From positions 1 through 32,893 of the IMG/VR virus record IMGVR_UViG_3300003629_000007: DNA of 32,893 nt. One strand, written 5' to 3'. The DNA comes from a virus. Positions 22,435 through 28,571 of this stretch are shown piece after piece; positions within the stretch are counted from its first letter, which is position 1; each line of letters begins with the position of its first letter. Made by a program: the position numbers and the translations under genes. The notes beneath the pieces were generated by a model. That model was not told where the DNA came from. It saw only the letters and a list, made by a program, of their open reading frames with translations, and did not search any database.

Positions 22435-22883
22435 CTGACCAGTCCTAAATCCTGTTCATATTTGCGCGCCTCGGGATCAATTAACGGAATGCCCTGCGCC
22501 CTGTATTCCCGTTGCACCGCGTCCATAAGCGCCGCCATTTGCCGCGTCGTTAGCTTGCTAGTGAGCGGTATCACCTCAAACAGCTTGAGGCGCTGGGCAT
22601 AGGATAGCGGCCCATATAGGGGCATCCACTCGGCTATCCAAGCCGCATTTTCGGCCTGCATGATCGGCAAGCCAAAGCGCAGCTTAATTTCGCCCTTGGC
22701 CTCTGCAGGGCTTTGACCTGTTTCGGCGGCGATCTGCGAAAACCAAGCGTGAAGCGTAGAGTTCTGCGGATTGCTACGCTTGGCCCCCTTGGCTTGTGAT
22801 ACCGTCATCGGGAAAGCCTGGGCGCGCAGAAACGCGCTCCAAGCCTCTAGGTCGCGTTCGTCGCGCAAGATCCGCGACGGCAT
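22431..22883 (-). CDS. ninB: NinB-like recombination protein
   Basis: This 150-residue protein matches lambda NinB (Orf), a mediator that helps the annealing protein exchange with SSB on single-stranded DNA. The recognisable segment is KRSNPQNSTLHAWFSQIAAETG (about residues 35-56), and the C-terminal part contains PLTSKLTTRQMAALMDAVQREYRAQG, also typical. The length is normal. Its start overlaps the stop of the GapR-like gene by one base and its stop overlaps the next start, so it is translated from a polycistronic message. Confidence 0.85.
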   Translation of the reverse strand: MPSRILRDERDLEAWSAFLRAQAFPMTVSQAKGAKRSNPQNSTLHAWFSQIAAETGQSPAEAKGEIKLRFGLPIMQAENAAWIAEWMPLYGPLSYAQRLKLFEVIPLTSKLTTRQMAALMDAVQREYRAQGIPLIDPEARKYEQDLGLVR

Positions 22884-23131
22884 TATGACATGCCCAATGC
22901 GGATTTGTACATTTCAAGCACGGCTTGCTCCTCGGCAAGCTGATCCGGCGTTTTCTTGCGGTCTGCAATGATGCGGCGCAAAGCCTTTGTGTAATAGCCT
23001 CGCGCCTTGGCTGTTGCCATGATCTCCTTTTGATGCTCGGCAATGTCTTTCTTTTCCGCCTCGGCGCGTTCGTATTGCTCAACGTACTGGCGCAGTTCCT
23101 CGCCGGTTGCGCGGTGGGTTTCATCGGTCAT
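22883..23131 (-). CDS. GapR-family nucleoid protein (DUF2312)
   Basis: This 82-residue protein is a close match to GapR: TGEELRQYVEQYERAEAEKKDIAEHQKEI, then a helical stretch with ARGYYTKALRRIIADRKK and EEQAVLEMYKSALG. GapR is an alphaproteobacterial protein that binds overtwisted or A/T-rich DNA and helps topoisomerases during replication. Here it lies within a recombination operon. It may act on phage DNA during replication or replace the host protein. A strong AGGAG site precedes ATG 23131. Confidence 0.85.
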   Translation of the reverse strand: MTDETHRATGEELRQYVEQYERAEAEKKDIAEHQKEIMATAKARGYYTKALRRIIADRKKTPDQLAEEQAVLEMYKSALGMS

Positions 23132-23140
23132 TCTGATCTC

Positions 23141-23314
23141 CTATCCAGCCCTTAGAATTGTATGCTCTATCACTATGTCATGGACTTCCCGCCAGTCGCG
23201 CCCGCACAGATCGGCCACTTGCTGGCATATAAGGCGCACGTCCTGACCTTGCTGCGTGGCTTTCATGGCGGTTTCGCGCTTCATGTATTCGTCGGCTATC
23301 TTTTCGGGTGTCAT
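23141..23314 (-). CDS. small helical protein, unknown
   Basis: A 57-residue protein, start ATG 23314 overlapping the previous stop by one base (TAATG). It is a helix-rich protein with two Cys (residues 30 and 37) and a conserved-looking end (GRDWREVHDIVIEHTILRAG). It lies between the coiled-coil gene and GapR gene in the recombination operon. No family recognised; its position suggests a role in the same pathway. It is missed by length-based callers. Confidence 0.6.
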   Translation of the reverse strand: MTPEKIADEYMKRETAMKATQQGQDVRLICQQVADLCGRDWREVHDIVIEHTILRAG

Positions 23315-24006
23315 TAATACGCCGCCTTGCGAGTGCGGATCTCGACAACGCCCGGCACATTAAGCCCAAGCTTGCGCGCGCGCTCTGCCTGCGCTTCAAC
23401 AAGCCATTCGCGGTCATTCTGCCAAAGCCAACGGGCAAGCGCTACATCGTCGATCACGACGCTTTCCTTGATCGTGCGCAAACCTTTCACCGTGTCTTTG
23501 TTCGCAGCGCTGGCGGCTTTCTTTGCGTCCATTGCCTCTTGCGCAAGCCGGTCGGCTTCCATCTGTTCCGCATAGCTGGCGGCATTGGCTTTGGCGCGGG
23601 CCTCCTCGGCGGCGCGCTCTTTGGCGCGGGCTTCCTCGTATGCCTCGCGCTTGGCCGCTTCCTTTTCCTCGGCCAGCTTGCGCTTGAACGGGTCAACAAC
23701 GGCGGCAAGCCCTTTCAGGCGTCGTTCTACATCCTCGCGCGTCGGCTTCCACCGTGCAATTTCTGCTTTCCAAGCGTCGTGCAGTGGTGCCGTGGCGCTC
23801 TTTTCCGCTTTGGAAAGGTTCGTCTTGCATGACCGGAGTTCTTTAATTAACGCATCAACGGCTTTCATCTGCTGTTCATTTTCAACAGGCGATCCGTCAA
23901 GCCAGCTTTCGGCCTCTTCGATTACATCGGAGTAGGGCGCGATAGCCTCGTCAATCGGATCTGGCGGGTTGTTATGGTCGCGCGGGGCTAGGGTTTGATT
24001 GGTCAT
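23314..24006 (-). CDS. long coiled-coil protein of the recombination block
   Basis: This 230-residue protein has a short acidic N-terminus (NNPPDPIDEAIAPYSDVIEEAES), a long coiled coil (REDVERRLKGLAAVVDPFKRKLAEEKEAAKREAYEEARAKERAAEEARAK over residues 90-150, shown here only in part), and a C-terminal globular end with TVKGLRTIKESVVIDDVALARWLWQNDREW. It occurs next to single-strand annealing genes in many phages of alphaproteobacteria, where it is unnamed. It may be a structural partner for the annealing protein. The start is ATG 24006 with GAAGGAAAG upstream. Confidence 0.65.
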   Translation of the reverse strand: MTNQTLAPRDHNNPPDPIDEAIAPYSDVIEEAESWLDGSPVENEQQMKAVDALIKELRSCKTNLSKAEKSATAPLHDAWKAEIARWKPTREDVERRLKGLAAVVDPFKRKLAEEKEAAKREAYEEARAKERAAEEARAKANAASYAEQMEADRLAQEAMDAKKAASAANKDTVKGLRTIKESVVIDDVALARWLWQNDREWLVEAQAERARKLGLNVPGVVEIRTRKAAY

Positions 24007-24017
24007 TTTTCTTTCCT

Positions 24018-24758
24018 TCACTGGTAGGGGATTTCGTCATCAATCTGCACAGGCGCATCGGCTGGCGCGGCCTGTTCAATGTAAACGTATTTGCGCGCGG
24101 CTTCGTCAAAGGATAAGCCAAGGTCATTGGCCCGGTCCACGACCATCTTTTGCACGTCGCGGCCAGCTTGCTTTGCGCGGGGCAAAAGCGTGTTGATGCC
24201 GTCCGCGTCTTTGACGTTTGGCAGGGTGGCTTTAAACCATTGCGCTTCGTCATGCTCATTATCGACCGGCTTATCCGCATCATCTAAGCCGTGCAAATCT
24301 CCCTTGTGCCAAAGATCAAGCGCCGCGCCAAACCGCATGGCCGCGTTACGCAGAGCATCTCCAATCAATTCTTTAATTGCATCGCCGCCGCGCTTCCCGT
24401 CTGGGTGGCCGTAACCAAGCCGCGTCACGCCGCATACGGTAAGCCTAATCCACATGCCCCCGTTTTCGTCCGTCATGGGTGTGCCGTGTTCCGTCACCGC
24501 CACAGGCTCCCAATTCCAAGATGGGTCACAATCTAAAAGCCGGTCGGTCAAAGCTGCGTGGCCCACATAGTCAAGGTGCACGACTTGTGGGTGGTGCCAC
24601 CCGCCGCAAATTTTACAGCGAATGCCTTTCTTAAAATCCGCACGAACTTCGTCGGCCTGTCGTTTAGTCGGCTTTGGTAGTTTAGATATCTGATTTGCCG
24701 AAAACGGCTTGCGAAGCAACTCAAGGCCGCTAGGCTTTTCCTTGCTTTTGTCTGTCAT
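24018..24758 (-). CDS. single-strand annealing protein, Rad52-like
   Basis: This 246-residue protein probably anneals complementary single strands. A zinc-like CxxC...HH motif (Cys48, Cys51, His55, His56) is followed by the annealing core: HAALTDRLLDCDPSWNWEPVAV, WIRLTVCGVTRLGYGH, then DAIKELIGDALRNAAMRFGAALDLW. This alternates as in the Rad52/Sak family. The C-terminus reads QIDDEIPYQ, nearly the SSB acid tail (FDDEIPF in the SSB gene at 25004). Start is ATG 24758 with a weak GGGA; the longer upstream reading would run over the promoters and is rejected. Confidence 0.8.
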   Translation of the reverse strand: MTDKSKEKPSGLELLRKPFSANQISKLPKPTKRQADEVRADFKKGIRCKICGGWHHPQVVHLDYVGHAALTDRLLDCDPSWNWEPVAVTEHGTPMTDENGGMWIRLTVCGVTRLGYGHPDGKRGGDAIKELIGDALRNAAMRFGAALDLWHKGDLHGLDDADKPVDNEHDEAQWFKATLPNVKDADGINTLLPRAKQAGRDVQKMVVDRANDLGLSFDEAARKYVYIEQAAPADAPVQIDDEIPYQ

Positions 24759-24779
24759 GTCATTCCCTTTCGTTTGCCC

Positions 24780-24809
24780 TTGCAACATGCCGCAAGCCCG
24801 TGCTAGTGT
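24780..24809 (+). promoter_or_regulatory. early rightward promoter before the HTH gene
   Basis: TTGCAA (24780-24785) and TAGTGT (24804-24809) are 18 bases apart. The pair matches the RHH-gene promoter at 21891-21919. The transcript would start near 24816 and encode the HTH gene from 24840 onward. Confidence 0.55.
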
Positions 24810-24812
24810 CAA
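24784..24812 (-). promoter_or_regulatory. overlapping leftward promoter for the recombination block
   Basis: On the minus strand a perfect TTGACA (24812 down to 24807) precedes CATGTT (24789 down to 24784) by 17 bases. The -10 is weak, but this -35 is the best in the window. Both boxes physically overlap those of the rightward promoter, so the two cannot be used at the same moment. It would drive the recombination operon. Confidence 0.45.
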
Positions 24813-24839
24813 CACACATAACCGCACAAGGTCAGAAAA

Positions 24840-25007
24840 ATGGATACAGAGCAGATGCGGCAAGCGTTGCAGGATCGCGTCATTCGCCGGGTCGCTGATG
24901 CGGCTGGCGTCAATTATTGGACCCTTTTGCGCTTTGCAAACGGGCAACGTACACCGCGCGCGCAAACGCTGGACAAGCTGCGCGCCTACTTGGAGGGACG
25001 GGCATGA
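24840..25007 (+). CDS. small HTH regulator (Cro-like)
   Basis: A 55-residue protein with a helix-turn-helix: RVIRRVADAAGVNYWTLLRFANGQRTPRAQTLDKLRAY matches the Cro/C1-type fold in miniature. It probably binds the shared promoters upstream or at 21891. It is the first gene of the rightward early operon; the ATG at 24840 follows the promoter by about 30 bases. Its stop overlaps the SSB start as ATGA. A purine-rich AGAAAAA precedes the start rather than a strong SD. No standard repressor is otherwise present. Confidence 0.7.
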   Translation: MDTEQMRQALQDRVIRRVADAAGVNYWTLLRFANGQRTPRAQTLDKLRAYLEGRA

Positions 25008-25429
25008 GCCTAAACAGATGTGACTTTATCGGCAATCTCGGGGCAGACCCAGAGCAACGGACATTCGGCAACGGTAACAAGGTGACAAACCTGCGCCTGG
25101 CTGTCTCTGAGAAATGGAAGGATCGGGACACGGGCGAACGCAAAGAAAAAACCGAATGGGTATCGGTGGCCGTGTTTGGGCCGCTTGCCGATGTTGCCGC
25201 CAACTATCTGCGCAAGGGGTCTAAGGTTTTTGTCTCGGGCAAATTTACCACGCGAAAATGGCAGGATCAATCGGGGCAGGACCGCTATAACAGCGAGATC
25301 GTTTTGCAGGGTCCGCAGGCGGTGATGCAGATGCTGGACGGCAAGCGCGACGATCAGGGCGGCGGGTACAGCGCGCCGCAAAACAACGCGCCGCCAAGCG
25401 ATAGCTTTGATGACGAGATTCCGTTCTGA
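25004..25429 (+). CDS. ssb: single-stranded DNA-binding protein
   Basis: This 141-residue protein has a full OB-fold SSB pattern: NRCDFIGNLGADPEQRTFGNGNKVTNLRLAVSE with WKDRDTGERKEKTEWVSVAVFG, YLRKGSKVFVSGKFTTRKWQDQSGQDRYNSEIVL and a Gly/Gln/Asn-rich linker ending in the acidic tail DDEIPF. It coats single-stranded DNA during replication and recombination. It overlaps the HTH gene by four bases. The start ATG 25004 gives the conserved N-terminus; a longer reading upstream in this frame is not used. Confidence 0.95.
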   Translation: MSLNRCDFIGNLGADPEQRTFGNGNKVTNLRLAVSEKWKDRDTGERKEKTEWVSVAVFGPLADVAANYLRKGSKVFVSGKFTTRKWQDQSGQDRYNSEIVLQGPQAVMQMLDGKRDDQGGGYSAPQNNAPPSDSFDDEIPF

Positions 25430-25446
25430 TTTAAGGAGGCGACAAT

Positions 25447-25704
25447 GTGGGACCATGTAAAACGTGCGGCGCGCTGGGTTGCTACGGCTATCAACAGCCC
25501 GGCCCGCGCAAGGATCGAACCGCCCATTACGTCGCGTGGGCATGTGCCGATCACCGGGCGGAAGTCGAAGCGGCCTGGCGCAAGCACAACAAAGGCGGAT
25601 CTGATCGAAAGGCGGGCGCTGCGAAAGGCGGGCAACACGCCAGCAGCAACCGTCCAAAATTACCGGACAGTTCACCAGACACTAGCCAAGGGACGCTTTT
25701 CTGA
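25447..25704 (+). CDS. small zinc-ribbon protein, GTG start
   Basis: An 85-residue protein with Cys4, Cys7 and Cys12 (GPCKTCGALGCYGY) and a second pair Cys33/His36 (WACADH), a zinc-binding arrangement seen in phage proteins next to SSB and RusA. It uses GTG at 25447, preceded by AAGGAGG. An ATG two bases earlier starts another frame that lacks the cysteine motif and is rejected. The C-terminus is basic with low complexity (KAGAAKGGQHASSNRPK). It probably binds nucleic acid, inferred from composition and context. Confidence 0.65.
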   Translation: MGPCKTCGALGCYGYQQPGPRKDRTAHYVAWACADHRAEVEAAWRKHNKGGSDRKAGAAKGGQHASSNRPKLPDSSPDTSQGTLF

Positions 25705-26117
25705 TGCCTGACCGTAAATATATGCTGCGCCTGCCGTGGCCAGATAAAGCCCTGTCACCGAACGCCAGCAATGGGACCAAGTGGCAACGAATGAAGGCGT
25801 ATAGCGCAAAGAAAAAGGCGCGGGGCGACACATGGGCCGCGACCACTGCAATCGGCGCTCACCTGCAAGACTGGGCCGATGGTGCGGATCTGCGCTTTGA
25901 TTTCTACCCGCCGGATCGACGCAAGCGGGACATTCAAAACATGCCTGCGATGTTTAAGGGACATATTGACGGCATAGCCGATGCGCTGGGCATAGATGAC
26001 AGCTTGTTCCGGCTGTACTGGCCACCTGAGTTTTCTGAGCCTATTGGCGGCGGCGTTGTGCTGGTGACGATTGCGCCGCGCGTTGTCGAGGTGCCTTTGC
26101 GCGGGGTGGTAACGTAA
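25704..26117 (+). CDS. rusA: RusA-type Holliday junction resolvase
   Basis: This 137-residue protein cuts four-way junctions. Family segments include LSPNASNGTKWQRMKAYSAKKKAR near the N-terminus and the catalytic region PPDRRKRDIQNMPAMFKGHIDGIADALGIDDS, in which Asp76, Asp89 and the Asp98-Asp99 pair and Lys85 are the RusA-type metal-binding and catalytic residues (positions by my count). It starts inside the previous stop (TGATG overlap). It works with SSB, Rad52-like and NinB/Ref-like proteins in the recombination set. Confidence 0.88.
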   Translation: MPDRKYMLRLPWPDKALSPNASNGTKWQRMKAYSAKKKARGDTWAATTAIGAHLQDWADGADLRFDFYPPDRRKRDIQNMPAMFKGHIDGIADALGIDDSLFRLYWPPEFSEPIGGGVVLVTIAPRVVEVPLRGVVT

Positions 26118-26120
26118 GGA

Positions 26121-26150
26121 AAGCCCCGGCCAAGCTAATGACCGGGGCTT
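26121..26150 (+). terminator. perfect 9-bp hairpin after rusA
   Basis: AAGCCCCGG (26121-26129) and CCGGGGCTT (26142-26150) form a perfect stem around a twelve-base loop, four bases after the rusA stop. No T-run follows. It could be an RNA processing or 3'-end protecting site that separates the recombination genes from replication genes. Confidence 0.5.
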
Positions 26151-26192
26151 GCAAATCCGCTGGGTTCGCGGTAGAAGGAAAGCACGACAAAT

Positions 26193-26257
26193 GCTAGGCC
26201 AAGATGTAGCACGGGGGGCCGTGATACGCAAGGGCCTAGCCCCGACATAAAAGGGGC
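26193..26257 (+). ncRNA. structured leader before the replication gene
   Basis: GCTAGGCC (26193-26200) pairs perfectly with GGCCTAGC (26233-26240), and inside it CACGG (26210-26214) pairs with CCGTG (26219-26223) around GGGG. The two internal single-strand stretches are both nine bases. A competing hairpin GCCCC (26239-26243)/GGGGC (26253-26257) would break the outer stem, offering two alternative folds. Position just before a small ORF and the initiator gene suggests control of initiator expression. The 26151-26192 stretch shows no gene. Confidence 0.5.
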
Positions 26258-26262
26258 AAAAT

Positions 26263-26307
26263 ATGCCAGCAGAAAAATTTTATCTTGATTTGATGGGCTG
26301 CGCATGA
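26263..26307 (+). CDS. candidate 14-codon leader peptide
   Basis: This short frame reads MPAEKFYLDLMGCA and ends TGA overlapping the initiator ATG (ATGA). The main gene has only a weak ribosome site (ATGGGC), so coupling to this mini-ORF may open it. A GGGG stretch precedes the mini ATG. It may be a genuine leader or a coincidence, since a 14-codon frame is easily open by chance. Confidence 0.4.
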   Translation: MPAEKFYLDLMGCA

Positions 26308-27047
26308 GCATTCGCATCATGTCACGCGTTTGGGATCATGGGCCGCTAGATAAAGCGGAAATATTGGTCCTTTTGGCGATTGCGGATTACTGCAACGATG
26401 AAGGCGAATGCTGGCCTGCGGTTTCGTCAATTGCCCGCAAGGCTCGCATGACTGAGCGCGGAGTTCAAAAGATTTGCGCGCGTCTTTGCGAGATAGGTTG
26501 GCTTGAAATTAACCTGAGAAAAGGTCGGCACGGGTGCAACCTTTACCGCGTTACGCCCCCGAACGCAGTTCACCCCGAACATGGTTCACCCCGAACGCCA
26601 GAACACCAAACCCCGAACCCCGTTCGCCAAAACCCCGAACCCCGTTCACCCGAACCATCATTAACCATCAAAGAACCGTCAGATAATAATACCGCGCGCG
26701 AAATTCGCGACATTCTATGCCAGTGGGCATCGCCCGATGCGGTATTGAGTTTCATCGCATACAGGCGAAAGCAAAAGGGCAAGGCTCTGACCCTTACAGC
26801 GGCAAAGCGGCAGGCAAATCAGCTTAAGACTATTTTCCAAGCTGGGGGTGACACCGATGATGCGCTTGGGATGGCAGAGGAAAGAGGCTGGCAGTCGGTT
26901 CAATCGGATTGGTATTTGAAGGCGAAAGGAAATCAACATGACAAACGAAATAACCATCGCGTCGGAAATTCCGACACCGACGCCACAGCACGACAAATCG
27001 CTTTCGCCGCAAGAGCTGGCCGAACACCGTCAAGCGATTGCTTCTGA
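26304..27047 (+). CDS. replication initiator (O-like), winged-helix domain with internal origin
   Basis: A 247-residue protein. Residues 10-75 form a winged helix (KAEILVLLAIADYCNDEGECWPAVSSIARKARMTERGVQKIC, ICARLCEIGWLEI), the HTH_36-type initiator domain. The linker (about 85-115) is rich in Pro/Glu/Arg/Asn because the DNA encoding it is a set of iterons. The C-terminal part holds RRKQKGKALTLTAAKRQANQLK and ends ARTPSSDCF, which fits the C-terminus of phage helicase-recruiting initiators. The C-terminus overlaps the next gene by 110 bases. Replication at the phage origin is its probable role. Two ATGs (26304, 26319) are possible; the first gives coupling. Confidence 0.75.
   Translation: MSIRIMSRVWDHGPLDKAEILVLLAIADYCNDEGECWPAVSSIARKARMTERGVQKICARLCEIGWLEINLRKGRHGCNLYRVTPPNAVHPEHGSPRTPEHQTPNPVRQNPEPRSPEPSLTIKEPSDNNTAREIRDILCQWASPDAVLSFIAYRRKQKGKALTLTAAKRQANQLKTIFQAGGDTDDALGMAEERGWQSVQSDWYLKAKGNQHDKRNNHRVGNSDTDATARQIAFAARAGRTPSSDCF
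26557..26655 (+). repeat. iteron array, probable replication origin inside the initiator gene
   Basis: Five copies of CCCCGAAC start at 26557, 26573, 26589, 26611 and 26633, and a sixth near-copy ACCCGAAC at 26648 (spacings 16, 16, 22, 22, 15). Two neighbouring copies share GTTCACCCCGAAC. GTTC/GAAC arms also give dyads. An A/T-rich region with AATAATAAT-like sequence (26657-26692) follows, a good place for strand opening. The layout mirrors lambda ori inside gene O. Confidence 0.75.
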
Positions 27048-27375
27048 GGTTAAGGTGGTTCTAAGCGCTTATTTCCAGCCGCACGAGGCCGAGGATATTA
27101 AAGCGGCGCAACTGGCGTGGTGGTGCGATGAACTGCAAGACTGGACGCGCGAGCAGGTTGTCTGGGCATTGCGGCAATGGAACCGCGACAAGCCCCGCAC
27201 CCGGCCAACACCGGGCGACATCGTGGCGATTTGCAAAGAGGCGCGCGGAAAGAAATACGCTGCAACCGCGCCGAAAGATCCGCCTAAGCAAGATCGAGAG
27301 CGTGTCAGCCCTGACCGCGCCGCCGAGATAATGGCACAAGCGGGATTTACGCCTAAGCGGTTCGGCCATGACTGA
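26938..27375 (+). CDS. probable helicase-loading or replication partner protein
   Basis: This 145-residue protein follows the initiator and overlaps it by 110 bases in another frame. Its body holds helical LSPQELAEHRQAIASEVKVVLSAYFQPHEAEDIKAAQLAWWCDELQDW, then TREQVVWALRQWNRDKPRTRPTPGDIVAICKEARGKK, a segment found in phage replication P/DnaC-like partner proteins. No Walker A motif is visible, so it is more like an adaptor than an ATPase loader. The ATG at 26938 has AAGGAAA upstream. The stop is followed by an ATGA overlap with the next gene. Confidence 0.6.
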   Translation: MTNEITIASEIPTPTPQHDKSLSPQELAEHRQAIASEVKVVLSAYFQPHEAEDIKAAQLAWWCDELQDWTREQVVWALRQWNRDKPRTRPTPGDIVAICKEARGKKYAATAPKDPPKQDRERVSPDRAAEIMAQAGFTPKRFGHD

Positions 27376-27565
27376 GCCGCCATTTATACAAGGCGAGCGG
27401 GCCGCGCGTGAAGGACAGCCCATTACGTCAAACCCGTTTCCCAAGCAATATGAAACCGGCGACAAATACCCAGGCGATTGGGCTAACTGGCAAGCCGGAT
27501 GGAAAACACAAACAGCAAGGACAAAACATGACTTATCAAGAAATACTGCAAGACGCTCTGATTGA
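27368..27565 (+). CDS. ribosome modulation factor (RMF)-like protein
   Basis: A 65-residue protein. The pattern FIQGERAAREGQPITSNPF followed by PGDWANWQAGWKTQ reproduces the RMF/CrpP-type layout (G..A...G.....NP....W..GW). RMF dimerises ribosomes in hibernating cells, so a phage version could alter host translation. RMF-like phage proteins are known but often unnamed. It begins inside the end of the previous gene (ATGA), and the 3' part overlaps the next gene by 38 bases. Confidence 0.55.
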   Translation: MTEPPFIQGERAAREGQPITSNPFPKQYETGDKYPGDWANWQAGWKTQTARTKHDLSRNTARRSD

Positions 27566-27803
27566 CGCCGCCGCGCGGCATGACATTCACTCGGGCGCTA
27601 TCTATGCCAAGTCCCGCCGCCAGCCCGCTATCTGGGCGCGTCAGGACGTGCAGCTAGAGATGTGGTCGCACGGCATAAAGCTTGAAGCCATTGCGCAAGA
27701 GTTTGATTGCGACCGCGCGACAGTTCACAGCAATGCCCGCGCCGCTGCGCGCCGCTTGTTGGAAAATAGTTGCCAAAAGGCGTTGCAACACAACCCAACA
27801 TGA
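27528..27803 (+). CDS. small HTH protein, DnaA C-terminal-like
   Basis: This 91-residue protein has MTYQEILQDALIDAAARHDIHSGAIYAKSRR, then QDVQLEMWSHGIKLEAIAQEFDCDRATVHSNARAAARRLL, which resembles DnaA domain IV: basic loop, helix, and a helix-turn-helix with RATVH in place of HTTVLH. DnaA domain IV binds DnaA boxes. A phage protein with only this domain could bind the host or phage origin. The ATG at 27528 with AAGGA upstream is used; longer reading upstream overlaps the RMF-like gene. C-terminus is short and basic. Confidence 0.5.
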   Translation: MTYQEILQDALIDAAARHDIHSGAIYAKSRRQPAIWARQDVQLEMWSHGIKLEAIAQEFDCDRATVHSNARAAARRLLENSCQKALQHNPT

Positions 27804-27840
27804 CGTACCGTGAGCATGTAGCAAAGCAAAAGGAAGCAAG

Positions 27841-28038
27841 ATGACAGATAAAGACTTGCCACTTGACGCACCCGTGCTGACCCGACGCGAGGTGTTGGAA
27901 AAAGCAAATGAGCGGCTGACCAGCGTGGTCGCCTACTGTCTCGACGCTGGCCTTGAACCTGACCAGATGGACAAGGAAAGCATCCGCACGGCGCATGAAA
28001 TGGTAAAGCTGGCTTTGCGTGACGATACACCCAAATAA
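27841..28038 (+). CDS. small helical protein, unknown
   Basis: A 65-residue protein: acidic N-terminus (MTDKDLPLDAPVLTRREVLEKANERL), a middle (LTSVVAYCLDAGLEPDQMDKES) and a helical end. AAGGAAG precedes ATG 27841. No family recognised. It lies in the rightward operon between HTH and unknown genes. Its size and charge suggest a small regulatory or host-targeting early protein, which is speculation. Confidence 0.55.
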   Translation: MTDKDLPLDAPVLTRREVLEKANERLTSVVAYCLDAGLEPDQMDKESIRTAHEMVKLALRDDTPK

Positions 28039-28072
28039 CCCGCGCCACGGCGCAGAGATGGAGAGGCCAACT

Positions 28073-28564
28073 ATGATTGATATGGCAGTGACCATTGACC
28101 TTGAGCGGTTCATCAGCATTGATGACCTTGAGGATAACGTAATTCGCCAGCTTGCGGAGACTTGCGAAAGCAAGCTTTCTGGAGGTCACACAGACAGCTT
28201 TCATGCCATGTGCGTTGCCGCCATTGAAAAGGCTATTTCCGAGCGCGTTGAGGCGCGAATTGCCGACTTGATTGATAAGCCGATTGTCCCGCGCAACCGC
28301 TTTGGCGATGCAATAGAAGGCATGGAGGCGAAGTCGCTTGGCGACATGCTGGCAGAAGCTGTTGAAATAGCCTGCACCCAAACCGTGAACCGCGAAGGTA
28401 AGCCCGCAAAAAACACAACTTATGAAAAGGCTGTTCCGCGCATTCAATGGAATCTTTTTGACCGTGAGGCGGCGAGCGCAATTAAGGAATTGAAAGCAGA
28501 AGCAAAGCAGAAGGTGCGCGATCAAATTGCCGCAGCCGTCGCAGCGCAGTTGGCGCGCGCCTGA
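28073..28564 (+). CDS. conserved early protein, unknown
   Basis: A 163-residue helical protein. It starts MIDMAVTIDLERFISIDDLEDNV after GGAGAGG; two upstream in-frame starts lack a comparable ribosome site. The second half (SIGD-type spacing near EAKSLGDMLAEAVEI, then AVPRIQWNLFDREAASAIKELKAEAKQKVRDQI) is charged and helical. No enzyme motif is seen. It is followed by a strong terminator, so it may end a transcript. Function unknown. Confidence 0.6.
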   Translation: MIDMAVTIDLERFISIDDLEDNVIRQLAETCESKLSGGHTDSFHAMCVAAIEKAISERVEARIADLIDKPIVPRNRFGDAIEGMEAKSLGDMLAEAVEIACTQTVNREGKPAKNTTYEKAVPRIQWNLFDREAASAIKELKAEAKQKVRDQIAAAVAAQLARA

Positions 28565-28571
28565 CCCTATC

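Noticed and set aside
25445-25711. Alternative ATG frame two bases before the zinc-ribbon gene
   Set aside because: The GTG frame carries the CxxC...CxxH zinc pattern and ends at the RusA start.
27725-28525. 266-residue minus-strand frame
   Set aside because: It spans three rightward genes and a gap and has Cys/Leu-rich shadow composition.
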